Positions 25,969 through 33,737 of a stretch of DNA of 64,000 nucleotides are shown here, in pieces. A program made the translations under genes and the position numbers. This DNA is from Flavobacterium sp. (GTDB lineage: Bacteria > Bacteroidota > Bacteroidia > Flavobacteriales > Flavobacteriaceae). How positions within the stretch are numbered: position 1 is the stretch's first letter; each line of letters starts with the position of its first letter. Below the pieces are notes generated by a model. It saw nothing but the letters and a program-made list of their open reading frames with translations. It did not search any database and was not told the DNA's origin. Location: positions 1 through 64,000 of the forward strand of contig JAIXSK010000035.1 in assembly GCA_027484725.1 (NCBI GenBank). The letters are read 5' to 3'.

Positions 25969-26298
25969 TTATTCCGGAATATTATCATGATTGTTTGATC
26001 TATTTTCGAATAGTTTACCAATATTCGAAGAATAATTGTCTGAACTTTTTTGTAAAGATTTAAATATTTTAGAGATTGTGTAAATCAATACGACTGCTCC
26101 AATAAATATTGAGGAGATTCCCATATTATCAGATTCAAATTTTTGCCCGATAATATTAAAACTAGTTTTTCCTTGACTATTTAAATAAACGAGCCAAATT
26201 CCAAGGCCACAGATAATTAATGCGAATATGCCTATGACAATTCCTAAAATGAGAACTTTATTTTCAGATTGTTTGTGATATTTTCTAATTTCTTGCAT
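25969..26298 (-). CDS. Small two-helix membrane protein, unknown
   Basis: 109 residues. A basic N-terminus (RKYHKQSENK) is followed by two clear membrane helices, about residues 15-38 (VLILGIVIGIFALIICGLGI) and 61-78 (ISSIFIGAVVLIYTIS), and a polar, Asn/Ser-rich tail. I do not recognise a family. It lies in the AT-rich stretch between the NERD pseudogene and an unrecognised lipoprotein gene. Confidence 0.6.
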   Translation of the reverse strand: MQEIRKYHKQSENKVLILGIVIGIFALIICGLGIWLVYLNSQGKTSFNIIGQKFESDNMGISSIFIGAVVLIYTISKIFKSLQKSSDNYSSNIGKLFENRSNNHDNIPE

Positions 26299-26568
26299 AA
26301 GTTAATATTTGTTGTTCGCAAATTAAATCACTGCAAAATGGTTCATAGCTCAATCCGCTTCTCAACCCCGCGCTATCATTAAATAAAATGAAGTATCTCC
26401 TCAAAAGTCTTCTTGCAAGCGTTGGCTTTTGTATATATTTACATGTGAAATTAATGACCTTACAGGTTCAAATTGCTTCTGAAATTTGCTTTCAAGGGGT
26501 TTTAAGTTGATAATGATTTTGATACAAAATCAAAATATGTGTAACTAGTATCTAAAAATGGTCAGTAA

Positions 26569-27753
26569 TTAATTTTCTTGACTATTTTTTCCTATGAGTC
26601 TTACATTTTTTAAACCTACTTCTAAATCATAGCCATTGACATGTGTATAAACATCAAATCCAACAATAATTGCATCATCTAGAATAAACCCAGGAGGGGG
26701 GGCAGGCATGTATTTTTTTAACAAAGCTTTGTATTGAATTTTTATATTAATAAAACTATTATCTATAACATTGTTCACCCCAATCATATTCGTGCTAAGT
26801 GTACCTAGCATATTACCTCGTAATAAAAGACGATGCGAGTTATAGCCACCAAACGGTGATGAATCATACCAGTAGATGTTATCCGTTGGATTCCCATTTA
26901 AATCATAATTATTTCCGGTATAGAATATTACCCCGAGAAGGTCTTTTCTGACTGTTTCGCCAGTTATTTCATTAATATAAGCTATTCTGAAATCTGCAGT
27001 AGCATAGACAGAATTTGGGATTCCACTTAGATTTGTATTGAAATAATTTAATTTGGCCCAAAAATTTCCTTCAATATCTTTGAAGTTACCTAAACGATAA
27101 TTCTTTTTAAAGCACCAGTTACCATCATTGAAAACAACATAACCATCAATATCATGAATGTATGCATTATTATTGTCCTTTTTTGGACCAGGCCAATGGT
27201 CAAATAGTAGACCAACCTCTCTCAATTCATTAGGGTTATAAATAGTTCTAGCGAAATTCTTATTATTAAACACTATCGGTTCACCATCATAACCACCAAG
27301 GACATCAATAGCAAATCCTGGATATTGACCAAATTCAGAATTTAAATACCCCATAGACTGTAATCTAAGAGAGTGATTAGAAAAATCAGTGGCATGAATT
27401 GTATTATCTTGCTGACCATCATAGTTATAATCATTATAATTGTCGGTTGCATAATTACTATCTGGCATATTACCCGGTTTTCCGGGTATGAGTCCAGACA
27501 AATCTGACATATACTCAATAGCAGCTAACCCATTACAATCAGTTTCTGTACAACTTAAGTGAACAAAATTACGTTTTGTAACCCCTATACCATTTGTTGA
27601 ATTCCAAAGTAAATCTTGATCAGGTAGAACTACAATAGTTCTGTTTGCAAATGATTTTTTGGTTTCAATTTTTTGATTTTTTTCATTTTCACACCCAATT
27701 AATGTTATAATAAATAGTGAAAATAGAATTGCGATTTTGTGTTGTTTTACCAT
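26569..27753 (-). CDS. Lipoprotein of unknown function
   Basis: 394 residues with a lipoprotein signal: basic start, hydrophobic core and Cys in IITLIGCENEKNQ. The mature part is rich in Asn, Asp, Tyr and Gly, without internal repeats that I can see. Features are a DNYNDYNYDGQQDN stretch, a central GYVVFNDGNWCFKK region and a C-terminal GFDVYTHVNGYDLEVGL strand; this looks like a beta-rich extracellular protein. There is no T9SS domain. It is single, with no close partner, in an AT-rich accessory stretch. Confidence 0.7.
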   Translation of the reverse strand: MVKQHKIAILFSLFIITLIGCENEKNQKIETKKSFANRTIVVLPDQDLLWNSTNGIGVTKRNFVHLSCTETDCNGLAAIEYMSDLSGLIPGKPGNMPDSNYATDNYNDYNYDGQQDNTIHATDFSNHSLRLQSMGYLNSEFGQYPGFAIDVLGGYDGEPIVFNNKNFARTIYNPNELREVGLLFDHWPGPKKDNNNAYIHDIDGYVVFNDGNWCFKKNYRLGNFKDIEGNFWAKLNYFNTNLSGIPNSVYATADFRIAYINEITGETVRKDLLGVIFYTGNNYDLNGNPTDNIYWYDSSPFGGYNSHRLLLRGNMLGTLSTNMIGVNNVIDNSFINIKIQYKALLKKYMPAPPPGFILDDAIIVGFDVYTHVNGYDLEVGLKNVRLIGKNSQEN

Positions 27754-27967
27754 AATTTAATAATTTTTAATTTTACGTAATTTGTATTCCTAAAAGATAT
27801 TCATAAATATTCATTTAAGATTTTCAAAAAATATCAACGGAATAGATTTTTAATAACTATTATAAACACATACCCTCAAAAGTCTCCTCTCAAGCAGCAG
27901 TTTCAATACAGTAAATAAAGTGGTGTGCGGTAAATGTAGTAAAATTTTGTACAGAGGCAAAAAAAGT

Positions 27968-28133
27968 TTCTGAGCGGCTGAGTTTCTAAGCACCTGAGAA
28001 GATGAGCAGTTGTCCATGAAACCCACGTTTCAAAAAAAATCATTCAGGAAAACAATATAATTGAAGACAATCGCAGCATACATAGAGCGCAGCATCTCAG
28101 CCGCTCAGGAACTTAGCTGCTCAGTTTATGAGA
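27968..28133. repeat. Two inverted arrays of 16-bp units (CTGAGCGGCTGAG / CTCAGCCGCTCAG)
   Basis: 27968-28009 holds about 2.5 units of the form TTT-CTGAGCGGCTGAG, TTT-CTAAGCACCTGAG. 28093-28133 holds the inverse series CAT-CTCAGCCGCTCAG, GAA-CTTAGCTGCTCAG. The two arrays face each other about 85 bases apart and could form a long imperfect hairpin. No gene covers 27754-28612; from 27754 to 27967 I see nothing else. Confidence 0.65.
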
Positions 28134-28157
28134 TTCCTCCTGCGTCGGATGGACAAG

Positions 28158-28253
28158 ACACGCTTTGCTAGAGACACGGCTGCGCCTTCAGACACGCTGC
28201 GCTACAGACCGCTACGCTGTAAGAATTACGAATTACGAATTAAGAATTAAGAA
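28158..28253. repeat. GACACGCTGCGCT-type units and GAATTACGAATTAA bridge
   Basis: Four units similar to those at 17231 (GACACGCTTTGCT, GACACGGCTGCGCC, GACACGCTGCGCT, GACCGCTACGCT) run into GAATTACGAATTACGAATTA repeats and then directly into the 67-bp array. The same order of modules precedes the array at 32414. Confidence 0.75.
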
Positions 28254-28254
28254 T

Positions 28255-28533
28255 AATGCTTCAAACTAAACTTCTTAAACCTTTACACTTTTTAAACCTG
28301 TACCGGGTTCTCGGTTACACCAATGCTTCAAACTAAACTTCTAAACCTTTTATACTTTTTAAACCTATAGCGGGTTCTCGGTTACACCAATGCTTCAAAC
28401 TAAACTTCTAAACCTTTTATACTTTTTAAACCTATAGCGGGTTTTTGTTTACACCAATGCTTCAAACTAAACTTCTAAACCTTTTATACTTTTTAAACCT
28501 ATAGCGGGTTCTCGGTTACACCAATGCTTCAAA
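28255..28533. repeat. 67-bp direct repeat array, 4 copies plus partial
   Basis: Copies begin at 28255, 28321, 28388 and 28455, and a partial one at 28522, at a 67-base period. The unit contains CAATGCTTCAAACTAAACTT, CTAAACCTTTTATACTTTTT, AAACCTATAGCGGG and TTCTCGGTTACAC. Copies differ at few positions. There are no unique spacers, so it is not a CRISPR. After the array come TTCAAAAATCAACAATCGTT, a GATCGCTGCGCTT unit and the palindrome GCCTGCCTACC/GGTTAAGGCAGG near 28578-28600. Confidence 0.92.
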
Positions 28534-28612
28534 AATCAACAATCGTTATTCATTACAGATCGCTGCGCTTGTTGTACGCCTGCCTACCGGTTAAGGCAGG
28601 TTGTAGAACGCA

Positions 28613-30043
28613 TTATTTTTTGTTAAACGCGGGCAATATATATTTTGCATTGAGTTCGTTACTTGATGATTGCATATTGTAATGTCCGGCTGTAATCACT
28701 GTAACCAAATTTAGCTCTTTGAAAATGTAGATTTTTTGTCCGCCATTGCCTTGTGCCAATTTCCCGTAATACCTTACTCCGTTGGCATCTAAATATTTTG
28801 TCCACCACAAATAGCCATAGTCAAGCCCTGCCACAACTGAATGTTTGTTTAGGGATTGCTCAACCCAATCTTTGGGAATTACTTGTTGGCCGTTCCATAC
28901 ACCATTATTTAGGTATAGTAAGCCAAATTTAGCCATATCTCTTGACCTTAAATTTAATTGACAGAATGTTTCTCCGCTTGAGGGGTCGGGTTTAAATTGC
29001 CAATCAAAGTTTTTTATTCCAATTCCTTTAAAAAGCGTTTGCTGGGCAAATTCCGGCAAAGTCATTTTTGTTGCTTTTTCAATAATTCTGCCCATAATGA
29101 TTGGGTTACTTGAACAGTATTGCCCTATGCCACCTGCACTATCAACCATTGGTAAATCAAGTGAATATTGAATCCAATCTTTTTCGTAAGCCATAACTGA
29201 TTCATTGCCTACTGCCTTCGGATTATAAGTATCGCAGTCCAATCCGCTTTGATTGGTTAAAAGATTTTCTATTGTAATTTGCTTTTTTGCAGCTGTATAA
29301 TTTTTAAATGTGTATTCAGAAAAATAGGGTAGTACTTTTTCATTTTTACTTTTTATATAGCCCTTTTCTATTGCAATACCTGTAAGTGCCGATATAAAAC
29401 TTTTAGTTGCCGAACGAAGCTCGTGGAGTTTATTTTTGTTGTGCTCATAAAAGTATTCTTCAAACACCAACTTACCGTCTTTAATTATTAAAACACTGTG
29501 TACATTTGGATACGTGCCGTTTACTATTTTTTGCACCATTTCTTCCAGAAGTTTTTTATCTAAACCGGTGTTGTCTAAATTACCTGTTTTTAAACCGTCT
29601 TTGTCATTTTTGGGTTGTTGGTAAGAATATTTATAATTTTTAAGCCCATTAAGTCTTGGATACCACATTTGTTTTGAAAAACGCACCTTTTGTGGCAATA
29701 AATTAAAGGTGTCTTTACCTGATTTACAGGCAATAACTTTATTTAATTTATTTCTTAAAAAGACTACACTATCTTTTGTTGCGTTTAAAAAAACATCTTT
29801 GCCCATTGTGGTAAATGGATATCGACTCTGGTTAATAAAGCAAATTAAGGTAGTGTCAATTGGTGATGCCGCAATTTTGAGCGTACTATTGTTGATGTAC
29901 TCATAAAGACCTTCATATTCTTTTAGCTGAGCATAAGTCAAAGCATATTTTTGCTTTGCTTGCGCAAGTGCAATATTTCCTTCTTGCGCCAAAGCAGTAT
30001 TTAAAATTCCTGTAAAAAATAGGCTGATGATTAAATGCTTCAT
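28613..30043 (-). CDS. Serine hydrolase, class C beta-lactamase family
   Basis: 476 residues with a signal peptide (MKHLIISLFFTGILNTALAQ). After about 160 residues of unassigned N-terminal region comes a beta-lactamase/penicillin-binding-like domain: SxxK as LRSATKSFISALTG, a Tyr motif region QYCSSNPIIMGRI, and the third box in LAQGNGGQKIYIF. This fold includes esterases, DD-peptidases and beta-lactamases; resistance is not implied. It lies 14 bases after the aspartic protease gene in the same direction, so the two are probably co-transcribed. The cassette sits between two 67-bp repeat arrays. Confidence 0.85.
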   Translation of the reverse strand: MKHLIISLFFTGILNTALAQEGNIALAQAKQKYALTYAQLKEYEGLYEYINNSTLKIAASPIDTTLICFINQSRYPFTTMGKDVFLNATKDSVVFLRNKLNKVIACKSGKDTFNLLPQKVRFSKQMWYPRLNGLKNYKYSYQQPKNDKDGLKTGNLDNTGLDKKLLEEMVQKIVNGTYPNVHSVLIIKDGKLVFEEYFYEHNKNKLHELRSATKSFISALTGIAIEKGYIKSKNEKVLPYFSEYTFKNYTAAKKQITIENLLTNQSGLDCDTYNPKAVGNESVMAYEKDWIQYSLDLPMVDSAGGIGQYCSSNPIIMGRIIEKATKMTLPEFAQQTLFKGIGIKNFDWQFKPDPSSGETFCQLNLRSRDMAKFGLLYLNNGVWNGQQVIPKDWVEQSLNKHSVVAGLDYGYLWWTKYLDANGVRYYGKLAQGNGGQKIYIFKELNLVTVITAGHYNMQSSSNELNAKYILPAFNKK

Positions 30044-30057
30044 TTTAATTGTTTAAA

Positions 30058-31356
30058 TTATTTTGAGTTTCTTTTTTGATACATGAAAAAAAGCCCTCCT
30101 AAAAGTACTATGATTATTGAAAAACCAACCATTAAATTTGTTGCCGTGTCATCTTTTTTTTTAAAGGAGTCATTAAAGTATTTACTTGGTTTTAAATACA
30201 TTTTGCCGTTAGGATAATCTATGATGAAGTTGAATCTGGATTGCAAACCGATACCCATTACACCAGCTTCAAATTCTGATTCTGCATTCGATTCTTCTGG
30301 CAATAAAGTGGGTACCTTTTCTAATGTATAACTTGCAATTTTTACCTCTGGAACTTCTAATATTTCTGCACCCACAACCCTGTTTTCACTTGATGCAATT
30401 CCGGCCTTACCAATGACTTTCATGGTATTATTGAGGCTTTCTTTTTTTGCAAATCTTGAATCAAAAGTCAAAGCATTGTCTGCGCCTGTATCAAAAAAAT
30501 ACCAGCCCTTACGGATCTTTTTGCCGTTAGAAATTGTAATGGGTACGTATAAGCCACCGGTGGTCTGTTTTAGTTCTATTGGAGCATAAGTATTAACTTT
30601 TTCGGGTAGTTTGTCATGAAGCAACAACAGTTGATTGTCAAAATCAATTTCTAATATTTTGTTTTGGAATACATTATAACCAATCAACGCGCCTCCATTT
30701 CCAAGAAATCCAGCTTCGTCTATATAGCATATGGGGATATTAGAAATACTCAAATGACCCAGTTGAAGCGCATTATTACTGCTTGTTTTTTCAGTAGACA
30801 GTCCAGTAACACTTTCATCTTCCATGAGGCCATCAAGTGTTAGTTTATTAAGCTTGTCAAAATTCTTTCCGATTACATAAACTACTCTGGCGCCTAAGTC
30901 AAAACAAAAGTCCATTTTTGGGCCATTATTGATGCTCCCTTTCAGGATTATTTGCTTGTTTTTGTTGCATGTGAAAGGCAGTGTGTCTGTTTTGTTATGA
31001 TTTTGGTTCAGTCTTTCATAGCGATGGGTTTTAGTGGTCAAAATCACGGTACAGGTGTCAGACTTATTCAAAAGCACTTTAAATTTATAATCTGATTCCG
31101 TGGTTACATTGATGGCCATAGAATCAATATCGGTATAAAAAGTGACTTTTCTTGTGTTGCCATTTTTAGCCAAATGATATACAATGGGCGATTGCGATTT
31201 TACAAGATGATTCCAATATTTTGTTTTTCCTTCCCAACCATCTTTGATGGCTACTTTAGGAGCATTGGCCCTGATTAATTTTGGCTTTTCTTGAGCAAAG
31301 CTGCATTGGTTTACGCACCAAAAAAATAGGATTGCTGTTTTAGTGAATGATTTCAT
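30058..31356 (-). CDS. Retropepsin-like aspartic protease, membrane-anchored
   Basis: 432 residues from the ATG at 31356, chosen because it begins a good signal peptide (MKSFTKTAILFFWCVNQCSFAQ); the frame extends 12 codons further. Two retroviral-protease-like halves are visible: MDFCFDLGARVVYVIG, with Leu where Thr is usual in DTG, and GWYFFDTGADNALTFD with an intact DTGA. A C-terminal helix (about 410-428, MVGFSIIIVLLGGLFFMY) and basic tail suggest anchoring in the membrane with the protease outside the cytoplasm. The altered first motif raises doubt about activity unless the intact half dimerises. Confidence 0.8.
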   Translation of the reverse strand: MKSFTKTAILFFWCVNQCSFAQEKPKLIRANAPKVAIKDGWEGKTKYWNHLVKSQSPIVYHLAKNGNTRKVTFYTDIDSMAINVTTESDYKFKVLLNKSDTCTVILTTKTHRYERLNQNHNKTDTLPFTCNKNKQIILKGSINNGPKMDFCFDLGARVVYVIGKNFDKLNKLTLDGLMEDESVTGLSTEKTSSNNALQLGHLSISNIPICYIDEAGFLGNGGALIGYNVFQNKILEIDFDNQLLLLHDKLPEKVNTYAPIELKQTTGGLYVPITISNGKKIRKGWYFFDTGADNALTFDSRFAKKESLNNTMKVIGKAGIASSENRVVGAEILEVPEVKIASYTLEKVPTLLPEESNAESEFEAGVMGIGLQSRFNFIIDYPNGKMYLKPSKYFNDSFKKKDDTATNLMVGFSIIIVLLGGLFFMYQKRNSK

Positions 31357-31426
31357 TTGATCTATTTTACAAATCAATGTAAAGATTGTCAATTCAAACC
31401 AGTCTTAATTGTAAGAATGTAAACCT

Positions 31427-32299
31427 TTATAAAAATATCCAATTTAGCTGACTGTTTTCTGTCTTGGCAAGTTTTGAAAAAAACATTTTTGGGGCATGTC
31501 CTGTTAGCGCTTTAAAATCTTTTGCCATGTGCGATTGATCAAAATAATCAGCTAAATAAGCAATATCTATTAATTGTTCTTTAGTAGCGTTTTGGGCAAA
31601 CATTTTCAAAGCATTTCTAAATCGCTCTATTTTAATAAACTGACTGGGTGTGGTTCCGATGTGAAGTAAAAATTCTTTATTGAAGGTGGTTCTTGAAACG
31701 GCATTCTTTTTAGCAATTTCGGTAATAGTTAATTTCTGGGCATGGGGGCCGATGATGGAATCTATAGCTTGATGCAAGAATGGATGTTTGAATTCTTTGA
31801 TTTTTGTGAGTAAATAATTTTCTATAAATTTAATTTTCTGAGTATCGTCTTCTATTTTGAAAACCTCATGCATTGCCTTTTCATAATCTTCAAAAGGATT
31901 GAATTCAGAAATGGTTTCTGTACTATAACTAGAGAAAGGTTTTTCTAAAAAGGCATTAATTCCCAATGGTTTAAAGTAGATACTTATTTCGTTGGTCTTT
32001 CCTTTGTAGGTAGTTGTGCCTTGGTTTTGATTATCAATAATTAAAATAGATATTACTTTTCTATTAGGAGAATTTTCTATGGTTATATTGTTACCCGTTG
32101 TATTTACAGCTGCATCTTGACACAACGTTACAAAAACAGTATTGGATGGAAACCCCAAATAAGTTACATCTTCTTCTTTGTCAGTTCTTTGTAATGTATA
32201 AAAACACTCAATATAATTTTGAAGAATCTTGTTTTTGGGTTTGTGAATTTTTATTTTCATTTTCATTTTAGGTTTAATTTTCTGATTTTGCCTAACCAT
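31427..32299 (-). CDS. AraC-family transcriptional regulator
   Basis: 290 residues; the ATG at 32266 is an alternative start giving 279. The N-terminal sensing part (residues about 20-160) has the Bacteroidetes pattern LQNYIECFYTL to YFKPLGINAFL. The C-terminal part (about 185-285) is an AraC helix-turn-helix pair: LTITEIAKKNAVSRTTFNKE and IDIAYLADYFDQSHMAKDFK. It is upstream of, and in line with, the aspartic protease and serine hydrolase genes (70-base gap), so it may control them. Confidence 0.88.
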   Translation of the reverse strand: MVRQNQKIKPKMKMKIKIHKPKNKILQNYIECFYTLQRTDKEEDVTYLGFPSNTVFVTLCQDAAVNTTGNNITIENSPNRKVISILIIDNQNQGTTTYKGKTNEISIYFKPLGINAFLEKPFSSYSTETISEFNPFEDYEKAMHEVFKIEDDTQKIKFIENYLLTKIKEFKHPFLHQAIDSIIGPHAQKLTITEIAKKNAVSRTTFNKEFLLHIGTTPSQFIKIERFRNALKMFAQNATKEQLIDIAYLADYFDQSHMAKDFKALTGHAPKMFFSKLAKTENSQLNWIFL

Positions 32300-32317
32300 G
32301 ACTACTAGTGGTTGAGC

Positions 32318-32413
32318 ATTGTGGGCCTGCCTGCCGACTTAGGCAGATTGTGTGTTCAGGGCTGCGTCTTTAGACCGCTGCGCTGTGAGAATTACGAATT
32401 ATGAATTAAGAAT
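32318..32413. repeat. Palindrome, GACCGCTGCGCT unit and GAATTA bridge before the second 67-bp array
   Basis: GCCTGCCTGCC and a complementary GGCAGATTG near 32322-32350, then GGCTGCGTCTTTAGACCGC, TGCGCTGTGAGAATTACG and AATTATGAATTAAGAATAA lead into the array. The order mirrors the modules around the first array. Confidence 0.7.
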
Positions 32414-32894
32414 AATGCTTCAAGCTAAACTTCTTAAACCTTTTACCCTTTTTAAACCTATAGTGGGTTCTCGGTTACACCAATGCTTCAAACTAAACTT
32501 CTAAACCTTTTATACTTTTTAAACCTATAGCGGGTTCTCGGTTACACCAATGCTTCAAACTAAACTTCTAAACCTTTTACACTTTTTAAACCTATAGCGG
32601 GTTCTCGGTTACACCAATGCATCAAACTAAACTTCTAAACCTTTTACACTTTTTAAACCTGAAGCGGGTTCTCGGTTACACCAATGCTTCAAACTAAACT
32701 TCTAAACCTTTTATACTTTTTAAACCTATAGTGGGTTCTCGGTTACACCAATGCTTCAAACTAAACTTCTAAACCTTTTACACTTTTTAAACTTATAGTG
32801 GGTTCTCGGTTACACCAATGCTTCAAACTAAACTTCTAAACCTTTTACACTTTTTAAACCTGTAGCGGGTTCTCGGTTACACCAATGTTTCAAA
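32414..32894. repeat. 67-bp direct repeat array, 7 copies plus partial
   Basis: Copies begin at 32414, 32481, 32548, 32615, 32682, 32749 and 32816, with a partial at 32883; the period is exactly 67. The unit is the same as in the 28255 array and in the same orientation, with small changes such as CTATAGCGGG, CTATAGTGGG, CTGAAGCGGG or CTGTAGCGGG. The array ends with TTCAAAAATCAAAAATCAAA and AATCGTTAATCATCAC and touches the stop codon of the next gene. Confidence 0.93.
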
Positions 32895-32934
32895 AATCAA
32901 AAATCAAAAATCAACAATCGTTAATCGTTAATCA

Positions 32935-33555
32935 TCACAACTCCTTCCTAAACACCCCCGCAGCTACTTCAACAAACCCCAACTTTTTTAAATAGGTAAA
33001 GTAGTTTTTGTTGTTGCCTTGGGCGATCACGGTTTTGTAGCCCGCGGCAATGAATTGTTCACGCAGTTGCACATATACATATTGCCCGTTTTTGAAGTCT
33101 TTGTATTCGGGCAAGACCAGATCGAGTTGTACTTTGAGGATGTTGTCTTGTTCGCGTTGGGCAATGAACAGCCCCGCTACGGCCATGTTGCGCAGAATAA
33201 AAAAGCACAGAGTGTTTTTGTCGGGCTCATATTCAAAGCCCGGGCTATAGCCTTGGATGCGCTGGTTGTGAAAGGCCAAAAAGCGTTTGAGGTAATCGCT
33301 CTTGGCTTTGATTTCAAGAATTTCAAACACTTCGGTTTTGCGGTAAATCTGCCACAGATAATAGGCATCAACCAGCACAATAATGCCGTTGAGCACACCC
33401 ACGGGTAGGGCGCCAATCAGAAAACCATAGATTGAAAAAAGCAAAGCTCCGATGAGGTTGATCCACCTGAATTTAATTATCGAACTCATCATCATTGAGA
33501 GCACAATCACGCCCGAGGCAATATAGCCTATCCAAGCCAATAGCGTTTCAGTCAT
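32935..33555 (-). CDS. YgjV-like membrane protein with C-terminal GNAT-like domain
   Basis: 206 residues. Residues 1-70 have three hydrophobic helices (LLAWIGYIASGVIVLSMMM, WINLIGALLFSIYGFLIGAL, GVLNGIIVLVDAYYLWQIY), as in the YgjV family. The soluble part resembles an acetyltransferase fold: NTLCFFILRNMAVAGLFIA, LDLVLPEYKDF, and a tail with QGNNKNYFTYLKKLGFVEV. A fusion of a membrane anchor and GNAT-like domain is inferred from these patterns. The end of the gene abuts the repeat array, and its TGA is the first base triplet after it. Confidence 0.65.
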   Translation of the reverse strand: MTETLLAWIGYIASGVIVLSMMMSSIIKFRWINLIGALLFSIYGFLIGALPVGVLNGIIVLVDAYYLWQIYRKTEVFEILEIKAKSDYLKRFLAFHNQRIQGYSPGFEYEPDKNTLCFFILRNMAVAGLFIAQREQDNILKVQLDLVLPEYKDFKNGQYVYVQLREQFIAAGYKTVIAQGNNKNYFTYLKKLGFVEVAAGVFRKEL

Positions 33556-33604
33556 AAAACCGTTTTTTGAATTTCAGCGGGTAAAAGTACGCTAAATTTT
33601 GATG

Positions 33605-33720
33605 TGCTATAGCCAGCGGCGGGTAGCAATGCCCTAGCCCCCTGCCGGCCGACAGGCAGGTGATGGGCGCGGTAGCTTTGGATGCTGGGGTTCAGCGCCC
33701 AAACTACAGCAGACAGCAGG
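33605..33720. repeat. Intergenic element with inserted palindrome and interlocked complementarity
   Basis: GCCCTAGCCCC is followed by a palindrome (CTGCCGGCC/GACAGGCAG, about 33641-33659), then GATGGGCGCGGTAGCTTTGG. GGGCGC (33665-33670) can pair with GCGCCC (33695-33700), while GTAG (33672-33675) can pair with CTAC (33704-33707), an interlocked order as in pseudoknots. The start resembles the type 1 element (CCTAGCCCCGATGG) split by the palindrome. No reading frame. Confidence 0.45.
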
Positions 33721-33737
33721 AATGGCTTATAATAAAA

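Noticed and set aside
26388..26510. 40-residue frame on the plus strand
   Set aside because: Short, AT-rich, no motif, and part of it resembles non-coding sequence near 27876.
28613..30043. Antibiotic-resistance beta-lactamase
   Set aside because: The fold is shared with many esterases and peptidases, the third box is GNGG and not KTG, and nothing indicates resistance.
28255..32894. CRISPR array
   Set aside because: The 67-base units are tandem with no unique spacers between them, and no cas genes are present.
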